This document shows, piece by piece, positions 24,532 to 33,835 of a stretch of DNA of 64,000 bases (positions are counted from its first letter, which is position 1; every line of letters starts with the position of its first letter). The notes below the pieces were generated by a model, which searched no databases, was not told where the DNA came from, and worked only from the letters and a program-made list of their open reading frames with translations. The DNA comes from G963668605 sp963668605 (lineage in GTDB: Bacteria; Acidobacteriota; Terriglobia; Bryobacterales; Bryobacteraceae). A program made the position numbers and the translations under genes. The DNA lies in assembly GCA_963668605.1 (NCBI GenBank), contig OY764903.1:5828001-5892000 (forward strand), read 5' to 3'.

Positions 24532-27500
24532 ATGTCCGACGTACCCTTTATCCACCTGCATTGCCACACCGATTATTCGCTGCTCGACGGGGCTTGCGAG
24601 ATCGGCCAGCTCATGGACGTGGTGGTGGAGCAGAAGATGCCCGCCGTTGCGATGACCGACCATGGCAATCTGTTCGGTGGGGTCGAATTCTATAACAAGG
24701 CCCTGCAAAAGGGAGTGCAGCCAATCATCGGTTGCGAGGTCTACGTTTCCCAACAGGGCCGCAAGACGCGCTCGGACACCGATCGTTACAACCACCTGGT
24801 GCTGCTCTGCGAAAACCAGGAGGGCTATAAGAACCTTATCAATCTGGTCTCCACCGCCTATCTCGAAGGCTTCTACTACAAGCCGCGCATCGACAAGGAT
24901 CTGCTCTCACGCCATTCCAAGGGGCTGATCGCGATGTCGGCCTGCCTGCGCGGCGACGTCAATGAGAGTCTGATGGCGGACCGTTACGAGGACGCGCGTA
25001 AACTTGCCTTCGAATACACCGACTTGTTCGGCAAAGGCAACTTCTTCCTAGAAATCCAGGACCACGGCCTCGACAAAGACAAACTCGTGATCCCGCCGTT
25101 GGTGCGCATGTCGCGAGACTCCGGCATCCCGCTGATCGCCACCAACGATTCGCACTACCTGCGCAAGGACGATGCCCGCGCGCACGAAATCCTGCTCTGC
25201 ATCCAGATGGGCAAGACGATGAGCGATCCCACGCGCATGAGCTGGGAGCACCCCGAGTTCTACCTCAAGACGAAAGCGGAAATGCTCGCCCTGTTCGGCG
25301 AGATGCCGGAAGCGGTCGATCAGCCCTTTGAAGTCGCGCAGCGCTGCCACGTCAAGCTGGAACAGTTGAAGGCGCCGTTCCCGCGCTTCGACGTGCCCGA
25401 AGACCACTCCACCGACACCTATTTCGAATACGTCGCGCGCCAGGGCTTCGAAGGACGGCGCGCGCGTCTGGAGACGATGCTGGCGCAGGGCCGCCTGAAA
25501 CATCATCTCGAAGATTATGCCGAACGCTTGGATCGCGAAATCCGCATGATCCAGCAGATGAAGTTTTCGGGCTACTTTCTGATCGTCTGGGACTTCATAC
25601 GCTTCTCCAAACAGATGGGCATCCCGGTGGGTCCGGGACGCGGTTCGGCGGCGGGTAGTCTGGTCAGCTTTGCGATGGGGATCACCGACATCGATCCACT
25701 GCAATACGGTCTGCTGTTTGAGCGTTTTCTGAATCCGGAACGCATCAGCATGCCCGACATCGACATCGATTTCTGCACGCGGCGGCGCGGCGAGGTGATC
25801 CAGTACGTCACCGAAAAATACGGCCGCGAGCAAGTGGCGCAGATCATCACTTTCGGCACGATGGGCGCGAAGGCCGCCATTAAGGATGTGGGCCGCGCGC
25901 TCGACGTCAAATACGCTGATGTCGAACGACTTACGAAGCTGGTGCCCGCGACGCTGAATATCAAGCTCAAGGACGCCATCGAACAGGAGCCCGGCTTTAC
26001 CGAAGCGGCCAACAAAGATCCGCAGGTCAAGGACATTCTCGAAACGGCGCGGCGCCTGGAGGGCCTGGCGCGCAACGCTTCGGTCCACGCGGCCGGCGTC
26101 GTAATCTCGCCGCTGCCGCTCAAGGAACTGGTTCCGCTCTACCGCACGAACAAAGAGGAAATCGTCACACAGTACGACATGAGCGGGCTCGAAAAGCTCG
26201 GCCTGCTCAAGATGGATTTTCTCGGGTTGACGACGCTGACCATCGTCTTCGACGCCCTAGCGCTGATCCTGAAGCACCGCGGCGTGACGCTCGACTTGAG
26301 CGAGATGCCACTCGACGATCCCAAGGCGTTCGAGATCTTCGCGAAAGGCTATACGAGCGGCGTCTTTCAGTTTGAATCCTCGGGTATGCGCGATATTTTG
26401 CGGCGCTCTCAGCCTTCGCGGATTGAAGACCTGTGTGCGCTGAATGCGCTCTACCGGCCCGGCCCGATTCAGGGCGGTATGGTCGACGACTTCATCGCGC
26501 GCAAGCATGGTAAGAAGGAAGTCGTCTACGACCTGCCGGAGTTGAAACCGCTTCTTGAAGAGACTTACGGCGTCATCGTCTATCAGGAACAGGTGATGCA
26601 GATCTCGAACGTGCTGGCGGGCTACTCGCTGGGCGACGCCGATCTGCTGCGCCGCGCGATGGGTAAGAAGAAGGCCGAAGAGATGGCCAAGCAGCGCGTG
26701 CGTTTTCTCGAAGGCGCGCGCGCCAAGGGCCACCCGCAGAAGAAGGTGGAAAAGATCTTCGACCTGATGGAGCAATTTGCGGGCTACGGCTTCAACAAAT
26801 CTCACTCGGCCGCGTATGCCTATCTGGCGTATGTGACCGGCTACCTGAAGGCGCACTTCCCAATCGAGTTCATGTCGGCGCTGCTGACGTCGGAAACCGG
26901 CAACACGGCCAAGGTCGTTAAGTACATCAACGAGTGCCGCGAGATGAACATTCGCGTTCTGCCACCGGACGTCAATTCGAGCGATTGGACCTTTACGCCC
27001 GACGGCGATGCGATCCGTTTCGGCCTCGGCCCCATCAAGAATCTGGGACAGAATGCGGTGGTGGCGATCCAGGCGGCGCGTGCCAGGGTGGGCCGCTTCC
27101 GCTCGATTTACCAGTTCTGCGAAGAGGTCGATCTGACCGCGATCAACCGGCGCATGATCGAAAGTCTGACACGCGCGGGCGCGATGGATTCGCTCGACGG
27201 CACGCGCTCGCAATTAATGGCAGTGGTCGATGCGGCCATGGAGCATGGCCAACGCAAATGGAAGGATCAGTTGAGCGGGCAGGGCGGGCTCTTCGGCGAG
27301 CTTTCCGTCGAAGAGGAGACGGTCGGCGAGACGCTCCCGAATGTGCCCGACTGGACACCGATGGAGAAGCTCTCCGGCGAGAAGGAGATGCTCGGGTTCT
27401 ATGTCACCGGCCATCCGCTCGAAGAGCACCTCGACAAGGTCAGCGAACTGGCCACGTACGACAGCGAATCGATCGAAGAGGCCAAGCTGGCCCGCGGCGC

Positions 27501-28002
27501 CGAGGTGGCGGTTTGCGGCATCCTGACCGGCATTGTGCGCAAGCGCAACAAGGAGGGCAAGCTTTGGGCTACCATGCAGTTGGAGGACAGGAAGGGACAT
27601 CTGGAAACGATGCTCTTCGCCTCGCAGTATGAGAAGAACCTCCAGTTTCTGGTGGAGGACAAGGCGGTCCTGATGCGTGCGACCGTACTGCCGGAAGAGG
27701 GCGGCCCTCCGCGGCTCTCGGCGCAGGACATCATTCCGCTGGAACTTGCGCGTGTTCCGTTCGCGACGTTGATCTCGATTCGCGTCGCACTGGGGCGGCA
27801 GGCTAACGGAGACATCGCGAAACAGTTGACTGAGCTGTTCGAGCGCAAGCCGGGACAAACGGCCGTGCGTTTGCGGCTGGAAAGGCCACGGGATTTTTCG
27901 ATGATTCTCGATGTGGCCGCGAAGGTGCGTCCGGACAAAGAGTTCAAGGCTGAGGTGGCACGCATCTGCGGGGCCGAGGCCTATGAGGAACTGGCGCGCT
28001 GA
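24532..28002 (+). CDS. dnaE: DNA polymerase III subunit alpha
   Basis: A 1156-residue replicative polymerase. The start at ATG 24532 gives MSDVPFIHLHCHTDYSLLDG, the normal beginning of the PHP domain; the frame stays open upstream but without similarity. The palm aspartates lie in MPDIDIDFC (about residues 409-411), with GRGSAAGSLV just before. The C-terminal part includes a helix-hairpin-helix region and an OB fold (VAVCGILTGIVRKRNKEGK). PHP metal-binding residues (HLHCH, AMTDHGN) look complete. It is followed by accA after 14 bp, so the genes are probably co-transcribed. It marks the right border of the accessory island. Confidence 0.97.
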   Translation: MSDVPFIHLHCHTDYSLLDGACEIGQLMDVVVEQKMPAVAMTDHGNLFGGVEFYNKALQKGVQPIIGCEVYVSQQGRKTRSDTDRYNHLVLLCENQEGYKNLINLVSTAYLEGFYYKPRIDKDLLSRHSKGLIAMSACLRGDVNESLMADRYEDARKLAFEYTDLFGKGNFFLEIQDHGLDKDKLVIPPLVRMSRDSGIPLIATNDSHYLRKDDARAHEILLCIQMGKTMSDPTRMSWEHPEFYLKTKAEMLALFGEMPEAVDQPFEVAQRCHVKLEQLKAPFPRFDVPEDHSTDTYFEYVARQGFEGRRARLETMLAQGRLKHHLEDYAERLDREIRMIQQMKFSGYFLIVWDFIRFSKQMGIPVGPGRGSAAGSLVSFAMGITDIDPLQYGLLFERFLNPERISMPDIDIDFCTRRRGEVIQYVTEKYGREQVAQIITFGTMGAKAAIKDVGRALDVKYADVERLTKLVPATLNIKLKDAIEQEPGFTEAANKDPQVKDILETARRLEGLARNASVHAAGVVISPLPLKELVPLYRTNKEEIVTQYDMSGLEKLGLLKMDFLGLTTLTIVFDALALILKHRGVTLDLSEMPLDDPKAFEIFAKGYTSGVFQFESSGMRDILRRSQPSRIEDLCALNALYRPGPIQGGMVDDFIARKHGKKEVVYDLPELKPLLEETYGVIVYQEQVMQISNVLAGYSLGDADLLRRAMGKKKAEEMAKQRVRFLEGARAKGHPQKKVEKIFDLMEQFAGYGFNKSHSAAYAYLAYVTGYLKAHFPIEFMSALLTSETGNTAKVVKYINECREMNIRVLPPDVNSSDWTFTPDGDAIRFGLGPIKNLGQNAVVAIQAARARVGRFRSIYQFCEEVDLTAINRRMIESLTRAGAMDSLDGTRSQLMAVVDAAMEHGQRKWKDQLSGQGGLFGELSVEEETVGETLPNVPDWTPMEKLSGEKEMLGFYVTGHPLEEHLDKVSELATYDSESIEEAKLARGAEVAVCGILTGIVRKRNKEGKLWATMQLEDRKGHLETMLFASQYEKNLQFLVEDKAVLMRATVLPEEGGPPRLSAQDIIPLELARVPFATLISIRVALGRQANGDIAKQLTELFERKPGQTAVRLRLERPRDFSMILDVAAKVRPDKEFKAEVARICGAEAYEELAR

Positions 28003-28016
28003 GCCAAGGTAAATCG

Positions 28017-28973
28017 ATGAACGAAGAGAACAAGAAGCAGTCCGATGCGCTCGAATCAGAGATTGCGGAATTGCGCGGCGGCGACAAGTCCACCGAAACG
28101 CGCATCGCGCAACTCGAAGAGGAACTGCGCGCGTTGAAGGCCGAGGCCGATGCTCCGCCGCCGGCGCACCCTGCCTGGTTGCGCGTGCAGTTGGCGCGCC
28201 ATCCGAAGCGTCCGCACACACTTGACTATATCGAGCGCATCTTCACCGGATTCGAGGAGTTGCACGGCGACCGCGCCTACTACGACGATCCAGCCATCGT
28301 GGCCGGCTTCGCCCTGCTCGACGGCAAGCCCGTGGCGATCATCGGCCAGCAGAAGGGCCGCGACACGAAACAGAAGTTGTACCGCAACTTCGGCATGCCG
28401 AAACCGGAAGGCTACCGCAAGGCGCTGCGCGTGATGCGCCTAGCCGCAAAGTTCGGCCGCCCGATCGTGACCATGCTCGATACGCCGGGCGCCTATCCTG
28501 GCATCGACGCCGAGGAGCGCGGGCAAGCCGAAGCGATCGCAGTAAACCTGCGCGAGATGGCGCGCCTGGCCGTGCCCATTGTGACGATTGTGATCGGAGA
28601 AGGCGGCTCCGGCGGCGCACTGGGGTTAGGTGTGGGCAACCGCGTGCTGATGCTGGCGAACGCGGTTTATAGCGTGATCTCGCCGGAAAGTTGCGCGGCG
28701 ATCATTTATCGCGACTCAAGCAAAGCCGAACAGGCGGCCGCGGCGTTGAAGCTGACCGCGCCGGATCTGATACAGTTGGCGCTCATCGACGAGATCATCC
28801 CGGAACCCGGCGAGGGTGCGCATTCCGACTACGACGAAGCGGCGGCGGCGCTGAAGATCAGCCTTCTGAAGGCGCTCGAAGAACTCGCTCCGCTGAGCGA
28901 AAAGGAGTTGGTGGACCAGCGCTATCTGAAATTCCGCAACATGGGCAACTACTTTACGGAGGCGCCGGTTTGA
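28017..28973 (+). CDS. accA: Acetyl-CoA carboxylase carboxyltransferase subunit alpha
   Basis: A 318-residue protein. After a charged N-terminal helix (residues 1-40) comes the carboxyltransferase domain with RPHTLDYIERIFTGFEELHG, the crotonase-like loop GEGGSGGALGLGVGNRVLML and SPESCAAIIYRDSSKA. With AccD it transfers the carboxyl group from biotin to acetyl-CoA, the first step of fatty acid synthesis. accD is not in the window, as expected for the split bacterial form. The gene sits between dnaE and a small membrane-anchored protein whose TTG start overlaps the accA stop. Confidence 0.96.
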   Translation: MNEENKKQSDALESEIAELRGGDKSTETRIAQLEEELRALKAEADAPPPAHPAWLRVQLARHPKRPHTLDYIERIFTGFEELHGDRAYYDDPAIVAGFALLDGKPVAIIGQQKGRDTKQKLYRNFGMPKPEGYRKALRVMRLAAKFGRPIVTMLDTPGAYPGIDAEERGQAEAIAVNLREMARLAVPIVTIVIGEGGSGGALGLGVGNRVLMLANAVYSVISPESCAAIIYRDSSKAEQAAAALKLTAPDLIQLALIDEIIPEPGEGAHSDYDEAAAALKISLLKALEELAPLSEKELVDQRYLKFRNMGNYFTEAPV

Positions 28974-29245
28974 GCAAGCGGACTGTGCTCGCCCTCGTCG
29001 CACTGAGCCTTCTTTTCGTGGGCCTGGTGCTTTATTCCACGATGAGCGGGGCTCATGAGCGCGTCGAGGTGTGCATGGAATTCCAGGGACGTAGCGCCTG
29101 CCGGACGGCACGCGGCAACACGCGCGAGCAGGCGATCCGGACGGCGGCCTCGAACGCTTGTGCGTTTCTCGCGTCCGGAATGACCGATTCGATCACCTGC
29201 GAGCGCTCGAAACCGGTCAGTGTGACGGTGCTGGATGGAAAATAA
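28970..29245 (+). CDS. Small membrane-anchored protein, function unknown
   Basis: A 91-residue protein starting at TTG 28970, which overlaps the accA stop codon (TTGA). An N-terminal hydrophobic helix (VLALVALSLLFVGLVLY) is followed by a short external domain with four cysteines (VCMEFQGRSACRTARGNTRE, NACAFLASGM, ITCERSKP), suggesting two disulfides outside the cytoplasm. No family is recognised. Tight coupling to accA suggests translation linked to that operon. Confidence 0.65.
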   Translation: MSKRTVLALVALSLLFVGLVLYSTMSGAHERVEVCMEFQGRSACRTARGNTREQAIRTAASNACAFLASGMTDSITCERSKPVSVTVLDGK

Positions 29246-29377
29246 GCGCCGCAACCCGTTTCTTTTCGCGATGTTGTAACGTCTTAATAGGTTGCGCGGC
29301 GGGCGATCCATGGACATGGAGGTTTATTGAACATTTTCGCGGTGTTTGGCGTCTGAATCATACGGGAGTAGACTTGC

Positions 29378-30802
29378 GTGAAGCGTAAATGGAAAATACT
29401 GTTGGGATTGCTGCTGCTGTTGGCGGTCGGGGGTGGCGTGTATGCCAGCTACCGGTATAGCCAGAGCGGCATCGTCACCGTGCAGACCGGCAAGGTGGTC
29501 CGCCAGGACCTGACCTCGCTGGTCACCGCGTCCGGCGAAATCAAGCCGCGCTACTACGTCAATATCGGCAGCAACGCCGTGCAGCCGTCGCGAATCATGG
29601 AGCTTCTTGTTAAAGAAGGCGACCGCGTCAAGAAAGGCCAGCTCTTGGCCAAGTTGGAGTCCGTGCAGCCCGAGGCCGATGTGGCCGGGCAGCGCGCTTC
29701 GGTGAGTTCCATCGAGGCGGACTCCGCGGCGTCGGAATCCGCGTTGAAGGCCTCCGAGGACAATATCCGTACCGCCCAGGCGACGATTGACCGCAGCAAC
29801 GCCGACCAGGAACGCGCCCGCCTGAACTTCGCGCGCGCCGAGCAGTTGTTCAAAGCGCAGCTCATCGCCAAGCAGGAGTACGATCAGCGCAGGGCGGAAT
29901 TTGACTCGAGCGCCGCCGCTGTGCGCGAGTCCGAGGCACGCCTGGCTCAGGCCAAGGCGCAACGCAGCCAGTTGGCGTCCGCGCTCAGCGCCTCGCAACG
30001 CCGCATCACACAAGCCCAGGCGGGCTTACGGCGTGCTACCGATGTCCTGCAGCGGACCCAGGCTCTGGCTCCGCTCGATGGTGTGGTGACCAACCTGCCG
30101 GTGCGCGTCGGCGAAACGGTCGTGCCCGGCATTCAGAACTCGCCCTCCAGCTTGATTATGACGATCGCGGACATGTCGCTGATCACTTCCGAAGTCAAGG
30201 TGGATGAGACCGACATCGTCAACGTGACGCTTGGCCAGGTGGCCGACATCACTATCGATGCGATTCCGAACAAGACGTTTAAGGGGCACGTGATCGAGAT
30301 TGGCAATACGGCAATCCTGCGCTCCACGGGTCTGGCCGCTTCGCAAAGCGCGATTTCCAGTCAGGAGGCGAAGGACTTCAAGGTGGTGATCGCCCTGGAT
30401 AACCCGCCGGACGAGATCCGCCCGGGCCTCTCCTGCACGGCGAAGGTCACGACGGCCACGCGCCAGAAGTCCCTGACCCTTCCCATTCAGGCCTTGACAG
30501 TACGGCAGAAGGGCGATCTGGAGCCCGCGCCCAAGAAGGGCGTGCAGGCGGCCGCCAAGCCCGATCCGGCCGCGGAGAAGGCGCGCAAGGAAGAGTTGCA
30601 GGGCGTATTTGTGGTTAACGGCGAGAAGGCTTCGTTCCGCAAAGTGGAGACTGGCATCACCGGGGCTACGGACATCGAAGTCATCGGCGGTCTCAAAGAG
30701 GGCGACGAGATCATCACGGGTAGTTATAAGGTGATCCGTACCCTACGCAACGATGCGAAGATAAAAGTGGATAATAAAAGTCCGGTGAAGACGGAAAGTT
30801 AA
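29378..30802 (+). CDS. Periplasmic adaptor (membrane fusion) protein, MacA-like
   Basis: A 474-residue protein from GTG 29378, with a membrane anchor (ILLGLLLLLAVGGGVYASY). It shows a split biotinyl-lipoyl domain (VKEGDRVKKGQLLAKLESVQ and LAPLDGVVTNLPVRVGETVV), a long alpha-helical hairpin at about residues 100-225 rich in Ala, Glu, Arg and Gln, and beta-barrel regions to the C-terminus. Adaptors of this type link an inner-membrane transporter to an outer-membrane channel. The ABC ATPase gene starts 12 bp downstream, so the pair resembles MacA plus the ATPase part of MacB; no permease follows directly. Confidence 0.88.
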   Translation: MKRKWKILLGLLLLLAVGGGVYASYRYSQSGIVTVQTGKVVRQDLTSLVTASGEIKPRYYVNIGSNAVQPSRIMELLVKEGDRVKKGQLLAKLESVQPEADVAGQRASVSSIEADSAASESALKASEDNIRTAQATIDRSNADQERARLNFARAEQLFKAQLIAKQEYDQRRAEFDSSAAAVRESEARLAQAKAQRSQLASALSASQRRITQAQAGLRRATDVLQRTQALAPLDGVVTNLPVRVGETVVPGIQNSPSSLIMTIADMSLITSEVKVDETDIVNVTLGQVADITIDAIPNKTFKGHVIEIGNTAILRSTGLAASQSAISSQEAKDFKVVIALDNPPDEIRPGLSCTAKVTTATRQKSLTLPIQALTVRQKGDLEPAPKKGVQAAAKPDPAAEKARKEELQGVFVVNGEKASFRKVETGITGATDIEVIGGLKEGDEIITGSYKVIRTLRNDAKIKVDNKSPVKTES

Positions 30803-30814
30803 TAGGATTACGGC

Positions 30815-31552
30815 ATGGCAAACGCAGTGGCAGACGCGGTAGGCCGGGGGCAGCAGCTCACGCGCGACGGAATCGTCATCCGCACATATGACTTGTGGAA
30901 GACGTACATCATGGGCGACCAGGAGATCAATGCGGTCTCCGGATGCGACGTGGAGATCAAACGCGGCGAGTACGTCGCCATCATGGGACCGTCGGGTTCC
31001 GGCAAATCCACACTGATGAACCTGATCGGCTGTCTCGACACGCCGACAAAAGGGGACTACTTCATCAACGGCAAGCTGGTCAGTTCGATGAACGACGACG
31101 ATCTGGCGCGCATCCGCAACAAAGAAATCGGATTCGTCTTCCAGACCTTCAACCTGCTGCCACGTGCCAGTGCACTGCATAACGTGGAACTGCCGCTGAT
31201 CTATTCGGGAATGGCGGCCGATGAGCGCATTGAGCGTGCCAAGCAGGCGCTGCGCCACGTGGATCTCGAAAAGCGCATGTACCACAAGCCAAACGAGCTT
31301 TCCGGCGGACAGCGCCAGCGCGTCGCTATCGCCCGCGCCTTGGTCAACAATCCTTCGATTCTGCTCGCCGACGAGCCCACCGGCAACCTCGATACCGCAA
31401 CCGGCAACGAAATTATGGCCCTATTCGAGCGTCTGCACCAGCAGGGCAATACCATCATTCTCGTGACCCACGAGTATGACATCGCCATGCACGCCTGGCG
31501 CGTAATTCACGTGCGCGACGGCAAAGTGGAGCGCGACGAGAAAGTCAAATAG
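30815..31552 (+). CDS. ABC transporter ATP-binding protein (MacB/LolD type)
   Basis: A 245-residue nucleotide-binding subunit. It contains Walker A GPSGSGKSTLMNLIG, Q-loop FQTFNLLPRASALHNVELPL, signature LSGGQRQRVAIARAL, Walker B ILLADEPTGNLD and the switch histidine in ILVTHEYD. These features place it in the MacB/LolD/FtsE group. It follows the adaptor gene by 12 bp. A permease is expected but the next gene is a glycosidase after a terminator, so the membrane component must be encoded elsewhere. The first 20 or so residues are a variable extension. Confidence 0.92.
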   Translation: MANAVADAVGRGQQLTRDGIVIRTYDLWKTYIMGDQEINAVSGCDVEIKRGEYVAIMGPSGSGKSTLMNLIGCLDTPTKGDYFINGKLVSSMNDDDLARIRNKEIGFVFQTFNLLPRASALHNVELPLIYSGMAADERIERAKQALRHVDLEKRMYHKPNELSGGQRQRVAIARALVNNPSILLADEPTGNLDTATGNEIMALFERLHQQGNTIILVTHEYDIAMHAWRVIHVRDGKVERDEKVK

Positions 31553-31578
31553 CGCGTCTGGCCAGGTACGTTTAGCTG

Positions 31579-31599
31579 CCGCCGAGGGCGGGATTTTTT
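31579..31599 (+). terminator. Rho-independent terminator after the ABC ATPase gene
   Basis: A CCGCC-GAG-GGCGG hairpin is followed by GA and six T residues, 26 bp after the ATPase stop codon. It closes the adaptor/ATPase transcription unit and supports the absence of a co-transcribed permease. Confidence 0.75.
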
Positions 31600-31704
31600 A
31601 GATCCACGTCCTATCTGCGATTGGTATTTCCAATTATCGCACTCCGATTCTTCTCTTTTCCGCGTCTAATGCCGATAAGCGGTGTTTAAGAAGATATCGG
31701 GAAA

Positions 31705-33786
31705 ATGTACCAGCGTATCACACTCTTGTTGCTCTTACTGTCTCTGCTGCCCTTGGCGCAGGCGCAGTCGGAGTTCGCTTTCGACAGCGGGCAGAACCGT
31801 TGGCACCTGAGCAACGGAGTTGTGGATGCGCAGTTTACGTTGACTCCCGAAGGTCTGTTTCGACTCGACTACGTACGGCACCTGGGCAATGGCGATGTCT
31901 GGGCGGCTTCCGGCATGACGCCCAGTTCCCCGATCAAGTTCACCCTGGACGATGTCAGTTATGGAGCGCGGACCAGCTTCAAACTGATCCAGCAATGGCA
32001 GGAAACCACGGACAATGGCACGCTGCGCCAAGTGATTGAACTCGAAGACAGCGGGGCGCGCGCACGCATCCGGTTGGTCCTCGAAATGTATCCGCGCAAG
32101 GCCGTGCTGCGCTACTATCTGGACGTCTCAAACTTGCAGGGCAAGACGGTCTACGTCCGGGCGGCCGACATGCTGCCTTGGCGTTTCGACGATGCCGAGC
32201 GCGAGACCTACCGCTGGTTTCGTGTGAATCAGTGGGCGATCGTGCCGCAGCAGGGCAACTTCGAGCCGCTGCAGAATACGCTCGATCCGGCCGGATCGGC
32301 GCTGACGATGCAGTCCGGCGCTCGCGGCATGCAATGCGGCTGGTGGGCTCTGCGTGCCGGGAACGACCGGGGCATGTTTGCGGGCTGGGAGTTTGACGGG
32401 CGCGCGACGGCCTCTGTCCGGCAGTTCGACGACGAGAGATATCTGCAATTGTCCGCGTCGATCGACGAGTTCAACCATCCGCTCGCGCCCGGCGAATCGT
32501 TTCGTGTGCCCGCGGCGTTCATCGGTCTGTTCCACGGCGATTGGGACGAAGCCGGCTACCGCACGCAGCGCTTCGTGGAAAACGTGCTGGCGAAGCCGAT
32601 GCCGGATCCGTCGACGTTCCCCTTCATCGCTTGGGATTCGTGGGGCTATCAGCAGGAATTCAACGAGGATCTGCTCAAGCGCAATGCTGACATTGCAGCA
32701 AAACTGGGTTTCGAGCTGTTCACTGTGGATCTGGGCTGGGCCAGAAAGCTCGGCGACTGGCACTCCAACCGCGACAAGTTCCCCAGCGGTATGCAATCGC
32801 TCTCGGACTATGTCCACTCGCTCGGTATGAAGTTCGGACTGCACTTTGCGCTGGCGGAAGCAGCGGCGGATGCACCGGTACTGCTTGAGAACCCGGATTG
32901 GACGACATCGGAAGACTACAATTATTTCGGGGCGAAATCGCTGTGCCTCTCGAACCGGCCAACCCGCGACTGGATCATCGACGAAGCCGTGCGCATGATC
33001 CAGACCTACAACGTCGACTGGGTTCTACAGGACGGCGAGAACATGGTCAAGAGCTGCACGAAAACGACGCACACGCACGATCCCAAGGACAGCAACTACG
33101 CCAACGCGGTAGAGGGCCTCGACTACGTCTTGCGTGAGATCCAGCGCCGCACGCCGAATACGGTCTGGGAGAATTGCGAAAACGGCGGCAACATGATGAC
33201 GTTCAACATGGTGCAGAACTACGTCACGTCGATCACGAACGATGCCAGCGGCGCGTTAGGCGCGCGACAGGCCGTTTATGGCGCCACGTATCCGTTTCCG
33301 CCGCGCTATGTGGATCGCTACATGCCCGACAATAGCTATTCCTCTTACATCACGCGCAGCTTCGTCTTTGGCGGTCCGTGGATTCTAATGAACCGCCTCG
33401 AAGCAGCGACTGCGGAGGAGACAAAATTCCTCGGTGGCGAGATTCAGGCCTTCAAGAAAATTCGCAAGACCGTCCGCGATGGCAAGGTCTTTCATATCAC
33501 GGAAAGGCCCGGCGCCACTCTCACCGATGCGATCCAAGCCTACGATCCGGCGACGAAAGCCGGGGTGGCTGTGGTAACCCGTGATGGCACGCAAGCCGAC
33601 TACTATGTGTTCCGGCCTCGCGGCCTGGACCCAGCCATCAACTATCGCGTGACGTTTCAGGACGACAGCCGCACCCTGCTGGTGTCCGGTGAAGCACTCA
33701 TGCGCTCCGGCGTGCAGGTCAGCCTGCCCGGCATGGCTTCCGCGGAGATCGTCTACGTCGAGCCCGAGCCCGAAAGCGAAAACTGA
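31705..33786 (+). CDS. Secreted GH36-like alpha-galactosidase-type glycosidase
   Basis: A 693-residue secreted protein with a signal peptide (ITLLLLLLSLLPLAQAQ). The N-terminal half is a beta-sandwich; the catalytic barrel starts near FPFIAWDSWGYQQEF. It contains ELFTVDLGWARKLGDWH, then VDWVLQDGENM with a candidate nucleophile Asp where GH36 has KWD, then WENCENGGNMMTF and the acid/base-type TSITNDAS. The order matches GH36/melibiase enzymes, but the motifs diverge, so substrate specificity is uncertain. It is monocistronic, or paired with the glycosyltransferase that follows after 49 bp. Confidence 0.75.
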   Translation: MYQRITLLLLLLSLLPLAQAQSEFAFDSGQNRWHLSNGVVDAQFTLTPEGLFRLDYVRHLGNGDVWAASGMTPSSPIKFTLDDVSYGARTSFKLIQQWQETTDNGTLRQVIELEDSGARARIRLVLEMYPRKAVLRYYLDVSNLQGKTVYVRAADMLPWRFDDAERETYRWFRVNQWAIVPQQGNFEPLQNTLDPAGSALTMQSGARGMQCGWWALRAGNDRGMFAGWEFDGRATASVRQFDDERYLQLSASIDEFNHPLAPGESFRVPAAFIGLFHGDWDEAGYRTQRFVENVLAKPMPDPSTFPFIAWDSWGYQQEFNEDLLKRNADIAAKLGFELFTVDLGWARKLGDWHSNRDKFPSGMQSLSDYVHSLGMKFGLHFALAEAAADAPVLLENPDWTTSEDYNYFGAKSLCLSNRPTRDWIIDEAVRMIQTYNVDWVLQDGENMVKSCTKTTHTHDPKDSNYANAVEGLDYVLREIQRRTPNTVWENCENGGNMMTFNMVQNYVTSITNDASGALGARQAVYGATYPFPPRYVDRYMPDNSYSSYITRSFVFGGPWILMNRLEAATAEETKFLGGEIQAFKKIRKTVRDGKVFHITERPGATLTDAIQAYDPATKAGVAVVTRDGTQADYYVFRPRGLDPAINYRVTFQDDSRTLLVSGEALMRSGVQVSLPGMASAEIVYVEPEPESEN

Positions 33787-33835
33787 CGCGCTACGCGGAT
33801 TGCCTGCGCCCGCCTGCTTGCACGATGATGACTGT

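Noticed and set aside
25048..26088. 346-codon open frame on the - strand within dnaE
   Set aside because: DnaE is continuous across it and the translation has no recognisable domain.
29247..29301. Inverted repeat CGCCGCAACC / GGTTGCGCGGCG after the accA-linked gene as a terminator
   Set aside because: The arms are about 33 bp apart with a bulge and no T-run follows, so a terminator is not supported.
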